Notes: generated by a model from the sequence alone, not told the origin. Shown: positions 9,009 through 17,600, counted from the stretch's first letter. The stretch: 64,000 nt of DNA from GCA-2705995 sp048267965 (GCA_048267965.1 JBLWWK010000007.1:1-64000); one strand, 5' to 3'. Numbers and translations: made by a program.

Positions 9009-10139
9009 TTACAAGCGCTGTTTTACTTTTTGCACCATGGTGTTTTTCCAAGCAGCAAACGTGCCATCTTGAATTCTGTTGCGAGCTTCTCTCACTAACC
9101 AAAGGTAAAAACCCAAGTTGTGAATAGAAGCAATTTGTGCACCCAGCAATTCATTTGAATGTATTAAGTGGCGCAGATACGCTTTTGAATATTGCTCATC
9201 AACAAAAGTGTGACCATTAGGGTCGATTGGAGAAAAATCGCGATCCCACTTTTTGTTTTTTATGTTGATTATTCCTTCTGATGTAAAAAGTAAACCATGG
9301 CGAGCGTTTCGAGTAGGCATCACACAGTCGAACATATCTACCCCAAGGGCTATGCACTCTAAAATATTTTCTGGGGTTCCTACACCCATCAAGTAGCGCG
9401 GTTTGTCTGTTGGCAAAATGGAGCAAACTAAATCCGTCATGCTATACATGTCTTCATGCGGTTCGCCAACGCTAAGACCTCCAATAGCGTTACCTTCTCG
9501 ATTATGAGAAGCAATGGTTTCGGCACTTTTCTTTCTTAAATCTGGGTAGGTGCTTCCTTGAACAATTGGGAATAATGTCTGCTGGTAGCCGTATAAACTT
9601 TCCGTTGAATCAAATTGCTGAATACATCTTTCTAACCAAGAATGTGTTAAGTCTAGCGATTTTCTGGCGTATTCGTAATCACAAGGATAGGGGGTACATT
9701 CATCGAAAGCCATAATAATATCAGCGCCAATTTTTCGCTGAATATCCATCACGTTTTCCGGGGTGAAAAAGTGCTTAGAACCATCGATGTGAGAGCGAAA
9801 ATCTACTCCTTCGGGTTTAATTTTTCGTTGGTTAGAAAGAGAATATACTTGGTAGCCACCACTATCGGTTAATATGGGGCGGTTCCAACCGTTAAAAGCG
9901 TGTAAACCTCCAGCTTCTTGCAAAACATCAAGTCCGGGTTTGAGGTAAAGATGATAAGTGTTACCGAGTATAATATCGGCATTGATGTCTTCTTTTAATT
10001 CTCGCTGGTGCACAGCTTTAACTGTACCAGCGGTTCCTACCGGCATAAAAATAGGCGTTTGAATTTTCCCGTGATCGGTACTAATTTCTCCTGCTCTTGC
10101 TTTTGAATGTGGGTCTTGGTGCTGAAGCGCAAATTCCAT
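9009..10139 (-). CDS. tgt: Queuine tRNA-ribosyltransferase (tRNA-guanine transglycosylase)
   Basis: A 376-residue enzyme that swaps guanine-34 of GUN-anticodon tRNAs for the queuosine precursor preQ1. The TIM-barrel signatures are present: T-P-I-F-M-P-V-G-T-A-G-T at the start, 'LTDSGGYQVYSLS' with the base-binding Asp, 'FDECTPYP', 'GGLSVGEP', 'YLMGVGTPENI', and the Asp nucleophile in 'GVDMFDCVMPTR-ARHG'. The usual zinc-ligand cluster C-x-C-x2-C is not obvious: the region after residue 300 reads 'FSPIDPNGHTF', with no Cys where C-x-C-x2-C is expected. Zinc-less forms are typical of many Bacteroidota Tgt proteins as I recall, so activity is probably retained. It is translationally adjacent to the LptF/G gene. 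Confidence 0.96.
   Translation of the reverse strand: MEFALQHQDPHSKARAGEISTDHGKIQTPIFMPVGTAGTVKAVHQRELKEDINADIILGNTYHLYLKPGLDVLQEAGGLHAFNGWNRPILTDSGGYQVYSLSNQRKIKPEGVDFRSHIDGSKHFFTPENVMDIQRKIGADIIMAFDECTPYPCDYEYARKSLDLTHSWLERCIQQFDSTESLYGYQQTLFPIVQGSTYPDLRKKSAETIASHNREGNAIGGLSVGEPHEDMYSMTDLVCSILPTDKPRYLMGVGTPENILECIALGVDMFDCVMPTRNARHGLLFTSEGIINIKNKKWDRDFSPIDPNGHTFVDEQYSKAYLRHLIHSNELLGAQIASIHNLGFYLWLVREARNRIQDGTFAAWKNTMVQKVKQRL
10032..10042. repeat. Full-consensus copy of the recurrent word (in tgt)
   Basis: Top strand CGGTTCCTACCGG, a full consensus copy. In tgt it is read as Pro-Val-Gly-Thr within the conserved P-V-G-T-A-G-T active-site region, so here the word sits on residues that protein function already demands. 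Confidence 0.7.
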
Positions 10140-10216
10140 TGTTGATAAATTGGAGCCGGCAAAGATAGCGAAATGGCTTCACGAGCAACTGCTTTCTGTA
10201 TTTTTGGCCACCTTGC

Positions 10217-11335
10217 ATGGAACTCATTTTGGTATATATATTCGGAGGTGCGCTATTAGTGCAGCTATTTTACTACTGGTTTTTTTACAGTAGGATCGCA
10301 TTTCATCGTTCTAGAATACCCATAGATAATGTGGAGCTTCCGCCTTTAAGTGTAATTATTGCGGCTCGAAACGAAGAGGAAAACTTGCGCAACTTCTTAC
10401 CCATAATTTTAGAGCAAAGCTATCCCAATTACGAGGTGATTGTTGTAGACGATTGTTCTTCTGATTTCACTTTTGATGTGATTAGAGAATTTAAAGAGAA
10501 GTATCCTGATAGGCTTAGGTATTCACAAATTAAACCATCAAAGGGGTTCGAAAGCAGTAAGAAATTTGCCTTAACAATTGGTATAAAAGCAGCTGTAAAC
10601 GAACACTTGGTGTTTATTGATGCAGATTGTTACCCAAGCAGTACGCAATGGTTAAAATACATGGGAGGCGCACTTTTAAAGCGTCCTATTGTTTTAGGTT
10701 ACGGAGGCATGATTAAGCAAAAAGGATGGCTTAACGCACTTATTCGTTTCGAGACAGCAGTAATCGCTATGCAATATTTATCGTTTGCTAAAGCTCGATT
10801 GCCGTACATGGGAGTGGGGAGAAACTTGGCCTATAAAAGCCACTTGTTTTATGAGCAAAAAGGCTTTTCTAAGCACCTTAATATGCGTTCTGGAGACGAT
10901 GATTTATTGGTAAACGCGGCAGCTATTGGCAGCAATACTACCATTGCCCTTAATGAGTATTGCCAAACCTTTACACCAGCGAAAGAAACCTTTAGAAAAT
11001 ACATCTTACAAAAGAGAAGACACCTCACTACAGCAACAAAATACAAGTGGTATCATCAAATATTGCTAGGATTACTTCCTTTTTCTTATTTTTTGTTTGT
11101 TGCCTCATTTACAGTGCTTTTATTCTATTCTGAGTGGCAAATTTGGGTGCTCTCAGGATTTTTATTTCGACTAGTAACCCAACTTTTAATATGGTTCTGT
11201 TCGTTTAAACAAATACAAGAGCAACGCTTAGCTTGGCTGGGGCCACTATTTGAAGTGTTTTTTCTTGTGTTCTATCCTTACCTATCTATTTCAAATGCAA
11301 TTGATCGGTTTAACGAATGGAAAAAAAAGCGTTAG
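10217..11335 (+). CDS. Membrane-anchored family 2 glycosyltransferase
   Basis: A 372-residue protein with one N-terminal membrane helix (residues 2-24), a GT-A catalytic domain and two or three helices at the C-terminus. Nucleotide-sugar binding is shown by L-P-P-L-S-V-I-I-A-A-R-N-E-E and V-V-D-D-C-S-S-D. The D-x-D-type metal site is 'FIDADCYP', and a 'GDDDLLVNAAA' segment matches the usual acidic catalytic loop. The product is probably a cell-envelope glycan or glycolipid; the acceptor is unknown. Divergent from tgt with a 77-base gap. Its last 19 bases overlap the sigma-factor gene, which implies one transcript. Confidence 0.88.
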   Translation: MELILVYIFGGALLVQLFYYWFFYSRIAFHRSRIPIDNVELPPLSVIIAARNEEENLRNFLPIILEQSYPNYEVIVVDDCSSDFTFDVIREFKEKYPDRLRYSQIKPSKGFESSKKFALTIGIKAAVNEHLVFIDADCYPSSTQWLKYMGGALLKRPIVLGYGGMIKQKGWLNALIRFETAVIAMQYLSFAKARLPYMGVGRNLAYKSHLFYEQKGFSKHLNMRSGDDDLLVNAAAIGSNTTIALNEYCQTFTPAKETFRKYILQKRRHLTTATKYKWYHQILLGLLPFSYFLFVASFTVLLFYSEWQIWVLSGFLFRLVTQLLIWFCSFKQIQEQRLAWLGPLFEVFFLVFYPYLSISNAIDRFNEWKKKR

Positions 11336-11925
11336 TTTCAAGAAGTAAAAGTGCTCAGAGAGATTTAGAATTGGTGTCTTTAGCGAAGAGTGGAAGTGAA
11401 AGAGCTATTGATCAACTTTTTGAGATTCATTATCCTTACATATTTTCTCTATTGATGTCGAAGGTGAAAAACAAGGTTACGGCCGAAGATTTAACCATCG
11501 AAGCTCTTACAAAAGCATTTACTCAATTAGAAAAGTACGATGCTCAATATGCTTTCTCAACATGGTTGAAGAGAATTGTGATTAATCATCACATCGATTA
11601 TGTAAGAAAGAAAAAGCTAGAAACCTATTCGATGGAAGATAGCGTAGAGCAGAAAAGAGATGCTTACATGTATCAGGCAGATTTAATTTACGCATCTCCA
11701 GAAGATTTATTCATTAAGAAACAGCGCGCTTCTTTTGTGAGAAGTTTTGTCGATTCTATGAAAGATCATCATTCTATCTTAATTGATCTACGATTCTTCA
11801 AAGAATTGAGTTACGAAGAAATTGCCGATACAATGGGGATTCCTATTGGTACGGTAAAAGCCCGATTGCACAGAGCAAAACATGTATTAGCAGATTTGAT
11901 GCTAAGTTCTAAGCCGAGTATGTAA
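11317..11925 (+). CDS. ECF-type RNA polymerase sigma factor
   Basis: A 202-residue sigma-70 family protein. Region 2 spans about residues 30-95 (I-D-Q-L-F-E-I-H-Y-P-Y-I-F-S-L, then 'FSTWLKRIVINHHIDYVRKKK'). Region 4 spans about 140-195, with the helix-turn-helix E-L-S-Y-E-E-I-A-D-T-M-G-I-P-I-G-T-V-K-A-R-L-H-R-A. No anti-sigma gene is adjacent: upstream is a glycosyltransferase that overlaps it by 19 nt, and downstream, after 9 bases, is rsmG. It is therefore probably a housekeeping-style ECF factor of the kind many flavobacteria carry, without a local partner. The regulon is unknown. Confidence 0.93.
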   Translation: MEKKALVSRSKSAQRDLELVSLAKSGSERAIDQLFEIHYPYIFSLLMSKVKNKVTAEDLTIEALTKAFTQLEKYDAQYAFSTWLKRIVINHHIDYVRKKKLETYSMEDSVEQKRDAYMYQADLIYASPEDLFIKKQRASFVRSFVDSMKDHHSILIDLRFFKELSYEEIADTMGIPIGTVKARLHRAKHVLADLMLSSKPSM

Positions 11926-11934
11926 ATTTGCGCC

Positions 11935-12567
11935 ATGAAAGGCGTTCAAGAAGTTCAAACTTATTTTCCAGAATTTTCTCAGCAGCAATTAGCTCGGTTC
12001 GAAGAGTTATTGCCCTTGTATAAACATTGGAACAGTCAAATCAACGTTGTTTCACGCAAAGATATTGACGAGCTTTATGTTCGTCATGTTCTTCATTCTT
12101 TGGCCATTGCCAAGGTAATAAACTTTCAATCGGGAGCTTCTGTTTTAGATGTAGGAACCGGGGGCGGCTTTCCTGGAATTCCTTTAGCGATTGCCTTCCC
12201 AGACACGCATTTTCATTTGGTCGATTCTATCGGTAAAAAAATAAAAGTGGTAAACGAAGTGGCTGAAGCGCTCCAATTAACCAACGTTGAAGCCGAACAA
12301 AGTAGAGCTGAAAACATAAAAGGAGAGTACGATTTTGTGGTGAGTAGAGCCGTTACGCGTATAAAACCCTTTTGGAGTTGGATTCATCAGAACTTTAAGA
12401 AAGAAAATAATCACGCGCTAAAAAACGGAATTCTCTATTTAAAAGGGGGCGATTTAACCGAAGAAATGGAAGAGTTGAAAAAACCGTGGATAGAGCACTC
12501 GATTCAGAAATTTTTCGACCACGAATTTTTTGAAACTAAAAAAGTGGTTTATATCAGTAGATTCTAA
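11935..12567 (+). CDS. rsmG: 16S rRNA (guanine-527-N7)-methyltransferase RsmG
   Basis: A 210-residue SAM-dependent methyltransferase (GidB) that modifies G527 of 16S rRNA; its loss gives low-level streptomycin resistance in many bacteria. The SAM-binding loop is V-L-D-V-G-T-G-G-G-F-P-G-I-P (about residues 70-84). The family start 'LLPLYKHWNSQINVVSRKD' and 'SRAVTR' are also clear. The length matches E. coli RsmG. The V-G-T of the SAM loop is encoded by a copy of the recurrent DNA word (12151-12160). It is part of the GT2-sigma-rsmG run. Confidence 0.96.
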   Translation: MKGVQEVQTYFPEFSQQQLARFEELLPLYKHWNSQINVVSRKDIDELYVRHVLHSLAIAKVINFQSGASVLDVGTGGGFPGIPLAIAFPDTHFHLVDSIGKKIKVVNEVAEALQLTNVEAEQSRAENIKGEYDFVVSRAVTRIKPFWSWIHQNFKKENNHALKNGILYLKGGDLTEEMEELKKPWIEHSIQKFFDHEFFETKKVVYISRF

Positions 12568-12584
12568 TTTTAACCCGTACCCCA

Positions 12585-13010
12585 ATGGCAGGATTAGCAA
12601 CCAAAGAAACCTCTAGAAGTGTACAAGCATTTATCGAATCAGTCGATAATCAATCGAAAAGAGCAGACAGTTTTACTCTTGTAGAGCTATTGAAAGAAAT
12701 TACCGGATGGGAACCTAAAGTTTGGGGAAATGAGAAAGCGCCTGATTTTTTAATTGGTTTCGGTAAATATAGTTATCAACGCAAAGGGTCAAAAGAAGAA
12801 TTCGAATGGTTTAACGTAGGTTTTGCGCCTAGAAAATCGAAACTCACCCTTTATTTAACCACCGATTTAAGCCAAGAAAAAGTTCTTCTTGATAAGTTAG
12901 GCAAACATGCCTGTGGAAGAGGGTGCTTGTATATCAATAAATTAGCAGACGTAGATCTTGACGTTTTAAAAGAGCTGGTTGAGAAAAGCAAAAATGCACA
13001 ATGGCATTAA
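12585..13010 (+). CDS. DUF1801 domain protein
   Basis: A 141-residue cytoplasmic protein of the DUF1801 (YdhG-like) fold, small alpha/beta proteins of unknown biochemical role. Visible markers are 'DSFTLVELLKEITGWEPKVWG', 'IGFGKYSYQRKGSKEEFEWFNVGFAPRKSKLTLYL', and the C-terminal 'GKHACGRGCLYINKLADVDL'. It starts 17 bases after rsmG and could belong to the same transcript. It converges with the XRE regulator gene; the 95 bases between show only a weak hairpin and no clear terminator. Confidence 0.85.
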   Translation: MAGLATKETSRSVQAFIESVDNQSKRADSFTLVELLKEITGWEPKVWGNEKAPDFLIGFGKYSYQRKGSKEEFEWFNVGFAPRKSKLTLYLTTDLSQEKVLLDKLGKHACGRGCLYINKLADVDLDVLKELVEKSKNAQWH

Positions 13011-13105
13011 AAGCATTCGTTTCAACGTTTTTTTAGTTCAAAAAATGCCAATAGTTAATAGCGATTTGCCCAGTAAGAGCGCCAAGAAAATAGGTTCTTA
13101 GATTC

Positions 13106-13462
13106 TTATTTAGTATTAGAAAGGTCTTTAAGAAGTCTCCAAAATTTCGAAACTTCTTCACGAAACATGTTGTTGTGATGGCGCATATCTCTTATCAAAG
13201 CTTGCTCTGCTCTGTAATACGATTTGCTTTTTTCGTTCAGTACAAATTCATGCTTAAAAGTACGCTCATCAAACTCCCGAATATCTTCGGTAGAAAGTTG
13301 AAATACTTCAGATAGCATGAGTAAACGTTCATCAGATAGTGGCACCTCGTCACGTTCAATTCTACTGTACGTGTTTTGCGAAATACCAATAGCGTGTGCA
13401 ACGTACTCTTGAGAGTAACCTCTAAAAAGTCTAATACTTCGAATATTGTTGCCTAGGTGCAT
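13106..13462 (-). CDS. XRE-family helix-turn-helix regulator
   Basis: A 118-residue protein. Residues 4-58 form a Cro/C1-type HTH (N-I-R-S-I-R-L-F-R-G-Y-S-Q-E-Y-V-A-H-A-I-G-I-S-Q-N-T-Y-S-R-I-E-R). The remainder is a charged helical tail, possibly for dimerisation. There is no toxin partner next to it: the upstream neighbour on the same strand is the oxidase pair, more than 140 bases away. An 18-bp perfect inverted repeat lies 54 bases upstream of the start, so autoregulation is likely. Targets beyond itself are unknown. Confidence 0.88.
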   Translation of the reverse strand: MHLGNNIRSIRLFRGYSQEYVAHAIGISQNTYSRIERDEVPLSDERLLMLSEVFQLSTEDIREFDERTFKHEFVLNEKSKSYYRAEQALIRDMRHHNNMFREEVSKFWRLLKDLSNTK

Positions 13463-13487
13463 TAGAATGTATCTGGATTTTGGATGA

Positions 13488-13495
13488 CAAAGTTA
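13488..13495 (-). promoter_or_regulatory. -7 promoter element for the XRE gene
   Basis: Minus strand TAACTTTG fits the Bacteroidota TAnnTTTG element, 26 bases before the start codon. No TTTG lies at the usual spacing; that position is instead next to the inverted repeat at 13516-13533. Confidence 0.45.
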
Positions 13496-13515
13496 CACTT
13501 ATACCATAGCTAAAA

Positions 13516-13533
13516 GGGTTTAAACTTAAACCC
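13516..13533. promoter_or_regulatory. Perfect 18-bp inverted repeat, candidate XRE operator
   Basis: GGGTTTAA - AC - TTAAACCC has eight-base arms with no mismatch and a two-base centre. It is placed where the -33 element of the XRE promoter should be, a classic site for a dimeric repressor that regulates its own gene. Binding by this protein is inference. Confidence 0.5.
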
Positions 13534-13604
13534 CTAAATTATCAGTTACTTAGCGAATATAAAACCCAACTTTATCAACTTGTGAGAAGGTTGTTTTTCG
13601 CTTT

Positions 13605-14786
13605 TTAGTAAATCAATAATCGTTCAATAATGCTATTTCCTTCAGGTGATTTTTGGTGAATTAAATAAACACCAGAAGGTAGGTGAGAAACGGAAATTTC
13701 TACCCATTTATTAGTCGAAATTATTTTAGGAATCACTTCTTTTCCATCTATCGAAGTAATTTTTATCTCAGATTGAATAAATTTCGATTCAACGGTTACA
13801 CGGTTCCTACTGGGGTTAGGATATACAGAAAAAGCCGAATTATCATCTATTTCTTCATTTTCAGCGCTACTTTGCACTTGATTTATAACGGTAGGAACGC
13901 GATTTTCACCTGTTAATTCGTTTCCAGCCAAGTCGAAATATTCTACTGTAATAAAATCATCGAGGGCAGAATCTGCGATCCATAAAACATCGTAGCGTTC
14001 TCCTGGATACACTTCGATAGAGTTAAAATCAAAAGGTTGCGGTAAAAACCGCCCATCGCTAATCATGGCCTTTGCCGTTTCGTTCACCGGCAGCGTATAT
14101 CGGGCCATTGAATAACCAATGTTGGCTAAACGTAATAAGAGAGTGTCGTTTTGGTGAGCAATAATGGAGTTTCTTGCAGTAAAAAGTTGTTGGTCACTGG
14201 CGCCATTTACCATAAAATAATCGGCTTTAAAAAGGTGAAAACTACCAGGAGACGTTGGGTTGTTATTCCAAGAAACATCCATGTCTGAAGCCAATAAAAC
14301 GGGATCATTTGTGTATTGAATAGCATCATCTTCTACCACAATAGCTCCGTACATTCCCATTGTTAAATGCAGAGTGGTGAGTACATGGCAGTGGTATAAA
14401 AAAGTGCCAGAATGGTTGGCTACAAACTCGTAACTAGCACTTTGGTTGCTGAGCACAGAAAAACTAGTAGTAGGAACCCCATCGTTATTTTGGTCAACAT
14501 CTAAACCGTGAAGGTGAATGGTGTGATCTTCTGGTGAAGCATTAAAAAAGTGGATAATTACCGTGTCTCCTTTTTGTACCCGCAGAGTAGGGGAAGGTAG
14601 ATCGATAGTAGCAGAATACGGATCTGTAAAGTAAAAATCGTAGCCCCAAATGTTGGTGGTGCCTCCGTTGGCTAGCTCATAAACACCATCCATTTTAGAA
14701 GCTAAGTTGAAAGTAACTAACTGCTGGCTTTTTGCAATAATTGGCAACAGAAAGAGGATAAAAAGATAAAAATGTGCCTTTTTCAT
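13605..14786 (-). CDS. Cupredoxin/multicopper-oxidase protein with T9SS sorting tail (second half of pair)
   Basis: A 393-residue secreted protein (signal peptide 1-20, ending A-K-S-Q). The first cupredoxin domain (about 25-155) has H-T-I-H-L-H-G (His91, His93) and Y-H-C-H-V-L-T-T-L-H-L-T-M-G-M (His132-Cys133-His134, His140, Met145), i.e. type 1 copper ligands plus two His-x-His pairs, as in the last domain of laccases. A second beta-domain (160-300) has no copper ligands. Residues from about 320 are a T9SS type A sorting domain (V-Y-P-N-P-S start, 'LPSGVYLI'). Its ATG overlaps the stop of the upstream cupredoxin gene, so the two are translationally coupled. Substrate and metal content are not known. 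Confidence 0.8.
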   Translation of the reverse strand: MKKAHFYLFILFLLPIIAKSQQLVTFNLASKMDGVYELANGGTTNIWGYDFYFTDPYSATIDLPSPTLRVQKGDTVIIHFFNASPEDHTIHLHGLDVDQNNDGVPTTSFSVLSNQSASYEFVANHSGTFLYHCHVLTTLHLTMGMYGAIVVEDDAIQYTNDPVLLASDMDVSWNNNPTSPGSFHLFKADYFMVNGASDQQLFTARNSIIAHQNDTLLLRLANIGYSMARYTLPVNETAKAMISDGRFLPQPFDFNSIEVYPGERYDVLWIADSALDDFITVEYFDLAGNELTGENRVPTVINQVQSSAENEEIDDNSAFSVYPNPSRNRVTVESKFIQSEIKITSIDGKEVIPKIISTNKWVEISVSHLPSGVYLIHQKSPEGNSIIERLLIY

Positions 14787-15619
14787 GGTGCAATGTTTAA
14801 GTAGGTAATCATACCACCAGGGTAAACGCCAGAGTTGGTAACCGCAATTAGATTGTGATCGTGAACTGGAAATTCGCCTGGTTGGTCAGGAACCAACAAC
14901 ACCATTTTATAAGCTAACGGAAAAACGGGAAAGGTATCTTTTTGCCAAGAAGTCATCTTATTTTCAGAATCTTCTAAAATTTCGACATGATAACCGTGAA
15001 AATGCAAACTATGGCTCATTAAACCACTGTTGAAAATAGCGATGTAAATAGAATCGCCAACTCGTTCTTGCACATATTGCGAGGTGTCTGCAAGAGTATT
15101 GGGGTAGTTTTTTCCGTTGATTGTAAACAATTGTGGACGGTAATTTTGATCGATGCTTACGTTGTTTCCGCTGGCTAATTCTTTGCTGATTAAGGTGTCG
15201 AATTCGGCTAAATTCCATGTGTAAAGCCGATTTGAAGCATAACCAGCTATTAAAATTCCGGTAGCTCCACATTGGGTTCCTACCGATGAATAATAGGGTA
15301 ATATTTGCTTTTGGTTTACAGAAAAAACGATAGTTGCCGAGCTTGAGGGCGCAATATTTTCGGTAATAGAAAGGGCGTCTATGTGAAAGGTATGAAGCAG
15401 CGAATCTGTGTTGATAATCGTTAAAGTACAAGCTTGTTGGGTAGGAACCGTAAGTGTTCGAGAAGAAATTTCGAAGGTAGGTGTAGAGTTAAACGATATT
15501 CCATAGAACGTTTGATTCAACTGATTAAAAGCAGAAGAATTGATATACAAGGTGTCTGTTAACGCAAAAGTGGAAGCGTTACAGCACAGTATAACAAAGA
15601 GTAATAGTAGATTTCGCAT
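14783..15619 (-). CDS. Cupredoxin-domain secreted protein (first half of pair)
   Basis: A 278-residue protein with a signal peptide (about residues 1-19). The N-terminal cupredoxin-like domain has H-T-F-H (76-79) and a lone Cys in 'VGTQCGATGILIAG' (about 117). The second domain has H-S-L-H-F-H-G (His206, His208) and V-H-D-H-N-L-I-A-V-T-N-S-G-V-Y-P-G-G-M (His253, His255). The second domain thus gives two His-x-His pairs but no type 1 Cys, like the first domain of a laccase. No sorting tail is present, so it may stay periplasmic or leave bound to its partner. It overlaps the downstream oxidase gene by 4 nt (ATGA). It is probably one half of a two-chain multicopper oxidase. Confidence 0.75.
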   Translation of the reverse strand: MRNLLLLFVILCCNASTFALTDTLYINSSAFNQLNQTFYGISFNSTPTFEISSRTLTVPTQQACTLTIINTDSLLHTFHIDALSITENIAPSSSATIVFSVNQKQILPYYSSVGTQCGATGILIAGYASNRLYTWNLAEFDTLISKELASGNNVSIDQNYRPQLFTINGKNYPNTLADTSQYVQERVGDSIYIAIFNSGLMSHSLHFHGYHVEILEDSENKMTSWQKDTFPVFPLAYKMVLLVPDQPGEFPVHDHNLIAVTNSGVYPGGMITYLNIAP

Positions 15620-15643
15620 TATTCAAATCTACTAAAAGTGGTG

Positions 15644-17449
15644 TTAACTGCCGTGTTGAATTTCGTGCAAGCTTCGGTAAACGCCTTCTTCAATTTGAGT
15701 AAGTTCTGTATGCGTACCGCTTTCTACGATAGAACCATCAGAAACTACCAATATTTTATCTGCCTTGCGGATGGTAGATAAACGATGAGCAATTACAATA
15801 CTGGTTCTGTTTTTCATTAATTGGTCTAAGGCGTCTTGCACCAGGCGCTCGCTTTCAGAGTCTAGCGAAGAAGTAGCCTCGTCTAAGATTAATATTTTAG
15901 GATCTTTAAGAACAGCTCTAGCAATGGCAATACGCTGTCTTTGACCGCCAGAAAGTTGAATTCCTCTGTCGCCTACTAACGTGTCGAAACCATCTGGGAA
16001 TTTTTCGATAAAATCGAGGGCATTGGCTTTTTGAGCGGCTTCTATAATTTCTTCTTGAGTGGCGTTGGTTTTTCCGTAGGCGATGTTTTCTCGGATGGTT
16101 CCTCCGAAGAGAATTACTTCTTGTGGAACAATAGCCATTTGATTTCTCAAGGCGTTTAATTCGTAATCGCTAGCATTTTTACCATCAAACTCGATAACTC
16201 CCTTGGTGGGGATATAAAAACGCAACATTAATGAAACAATGGTTGACTTTCCGGCACCTGAAGGGCCCACAATGGCAATGGTTTCGCCTGGGTTTGCATT
16301 AAAATGAATGTCTTTTAAAACTTCTACATCCTTACGCGTTTCGTAAGCAAACTGAACATGGTTAAAAGCAACCTGACCTTTAAAGCTGTCGAGAGGTTTA
16401 GGTTGTGCAGAAGTAGATACTAATTCTGGAGTTTCATCGAGTAAATCGAACAATCGTTCAGTGGCTCCTACCGCTTTCTGAATTCGAGAAAAGATATCGG
16501 CTGTACCGCCAAAACTGGCTCCTACAAAAACACTGTAAAGAATAAATGAGAAGAGTTCGCCAATTTCTATTTCACCACTTTCTTTTAAAACAACGCCTTG
16601 CCATATCACAAGTACAATAGAACCAAAAAGGGCGAATATGATAAAAGAAGCAAAAGCGCCTCTCCATTTAGCACCGCGCATAGCTACTTTTCTAATTTCT
16701 TCTGTACTGGTAGCATAGCGAAGTGTTTCAAAATACTCGTTGGCAAAGCTTTTTACATTGGCAATGCCTGTAAATGTTTCTTCTGCAATTATGTTAGAAT
16801 CTGAAACTCTGTCTTGTGTTTGCTTAGATAAGCGTTTAATAAAACGGCCAAACAAAATGGCGATTACAATCATAATAGGTAAGGTGCCTAGCATGATTAA
16901 CGTTAATTTCCAGCTGTAGAAAAACAGAAGAACTACCCCTAGAATAATAATGATGATTTGGCGAATAAATTCGGCTAAAACAGTGGTGAAAGCTTCTTGA
17001 AGAAGTGCAATATCTGCCGATAATCTACTGTTTAGTTCCCCAATTCTCTGTTGTGAGAAGAAATTCATAGGGAGTTTGATTAAATGCGAATAGGTGTCTT
17101 GGCGAAGTTTGGCCAGCATTTTTTCGGTTACATCACTAAAAAGATAGATTCTAAAAAAAGAAAAGATCGCATTGAGCCCAAATACGGCAAAAAGGGCAGC
17201 CGCTACAGAATTAATGTTTTCTAAACTTAAAAGGCCTGTGCTGTCAGAGGGATTACCGCTCGCATCTACCAGTTTACCCGCTAACCCTGGAAAAACCATG
17301 GATGCTAGACTAGAAAGAAGAAGAAAAACTAAACCGATTCCGAATTTTACTCGGTAAGGCTTTAAATAACCGAAAATTCGCGTTGCTTTCTTCCAAGCAT
17401 CTTTACTTACCTTTACTTTTTCTCTTTTTGAATTTCTGGGTGAAAACAC
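15644..17449 (-). CDS. ABC transporter, fused permease and ATPase (MsbA-like exporter)
   Basis: A 601-residue half-transporter. Six membrane segments (about residues 35-325) are followed by a nucleotide-binding domain: Walker A G-P-S-G-A-G-K-S-T, Q-loop 'VPQEVILFGGTIRENIAYG', signature L-S-G-G-Q-R-Q-R, Walker B 'ILILDEATSSLD', and H-loop 'IAHRLSTI'. The family exports lipids or drugs as a homodimer; MsbA-type lipid A or phospholipid flipping is a reasonable guess, not shown. It lies upstream of the cupredoxin pair with a 24-base gap, so it may share their transcript, although the functions do not obviously belong together. Confidence 0.9.
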   Translation of the reverse strand: MFSPRNSKREKVKVSKDAWKKATRIFGYLKPYRVKFGIGLVFLLLSSLASMVFPGLAGKLVDASGNPSDSTGLLSLENINSVAAALFAVFGLNAIFSFFRIYLFSDVTEKMLAKLRQDTYSHLIKLPMNFFSQQRIGELNSRLSADIALLQEAFTTVLAEFIRQIIIIILGVVLLFFYSWKLTLIMLGTLPIMIVIAILFGRFIKRLSKQTQDRVSDSNIIAEETFTGIANVKSFANEYFETLRYATSTEEIRKVAMRGAKWRGAFASFIIFALFGSIVLVIWQGVVLKESGEIEIGELFSFILYSVFVGASFGGTADIFSRIQKAVGATERLFDLLDETPELVSTSAQPKPLDSFKGQVAFNHVQFAYETRKDVEVLKDIHFNANPGETIAIVGPSGAGKSTIVSLMLRFYIPTKGVIEFDGKNASDYELNALRNQMAIVPQEVILFGGTIRENIAYGKTNATQEEIIEAAQKANALDFIEKFPDGFDTLVGDRGIQLSGGQRQRIAIARAVLKDPKILILDEATSSLDSESERLVQDALDQLMKNRTSIVIAHRLSTIRKADKILVVSDGSIVESGTHTELTQIEEGVYRSLHEIQHGS

Positions 17450-17543
17450 GAGCTATTATATTTAGCGGGCAAAATTAGGCGATGTTCTATTACGAATTTG
17501 TCATACTAATGTATCTTTGCAGAAGAATATTTCGGAAAAGAGT

Positions 17544-17574
17544 TTTGCTGAAAAGAAAAAACGACTTACATTTG
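17544..17574 (+). promoter_or_regulatory. Promoter of rpmH
   Basis: TTTG (17544-17547), 19 nt, TACATTTG (17567-17574) fits the Bacteroidota housekeeping promoter TTTG-N19-21-TAnnTTTG exactly. Transcription would start near 17581, about 20 bases before the rpmH start codon. Confidence 0.75.
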
Positions 17575-17600
17575 CAACCCTTTAGAAAATAGGCAGGATT

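Noticed and set aside
9009..10139. Tgt without the Cys cluster as a broken gene
   Set aside because: All catalytic motifs and full length are intact, and I believe that the zinc-ligand region varies in this phylum.
13106..13462. XRE protein as an antitoxin or phage repressor
   Set aside because: No small toxin gene, integrase or phage gene lies on either side; the neighbours are a DUF1801 gene and an oxidase pair.
17497..17519. TTTG ... TATCTTTG as an rpmH promoter
   Set aside because: The spacer is only 11 nt, whereas 19-21 is expected; the pair at 17544/17567 fits exactly and is closer to the gene.
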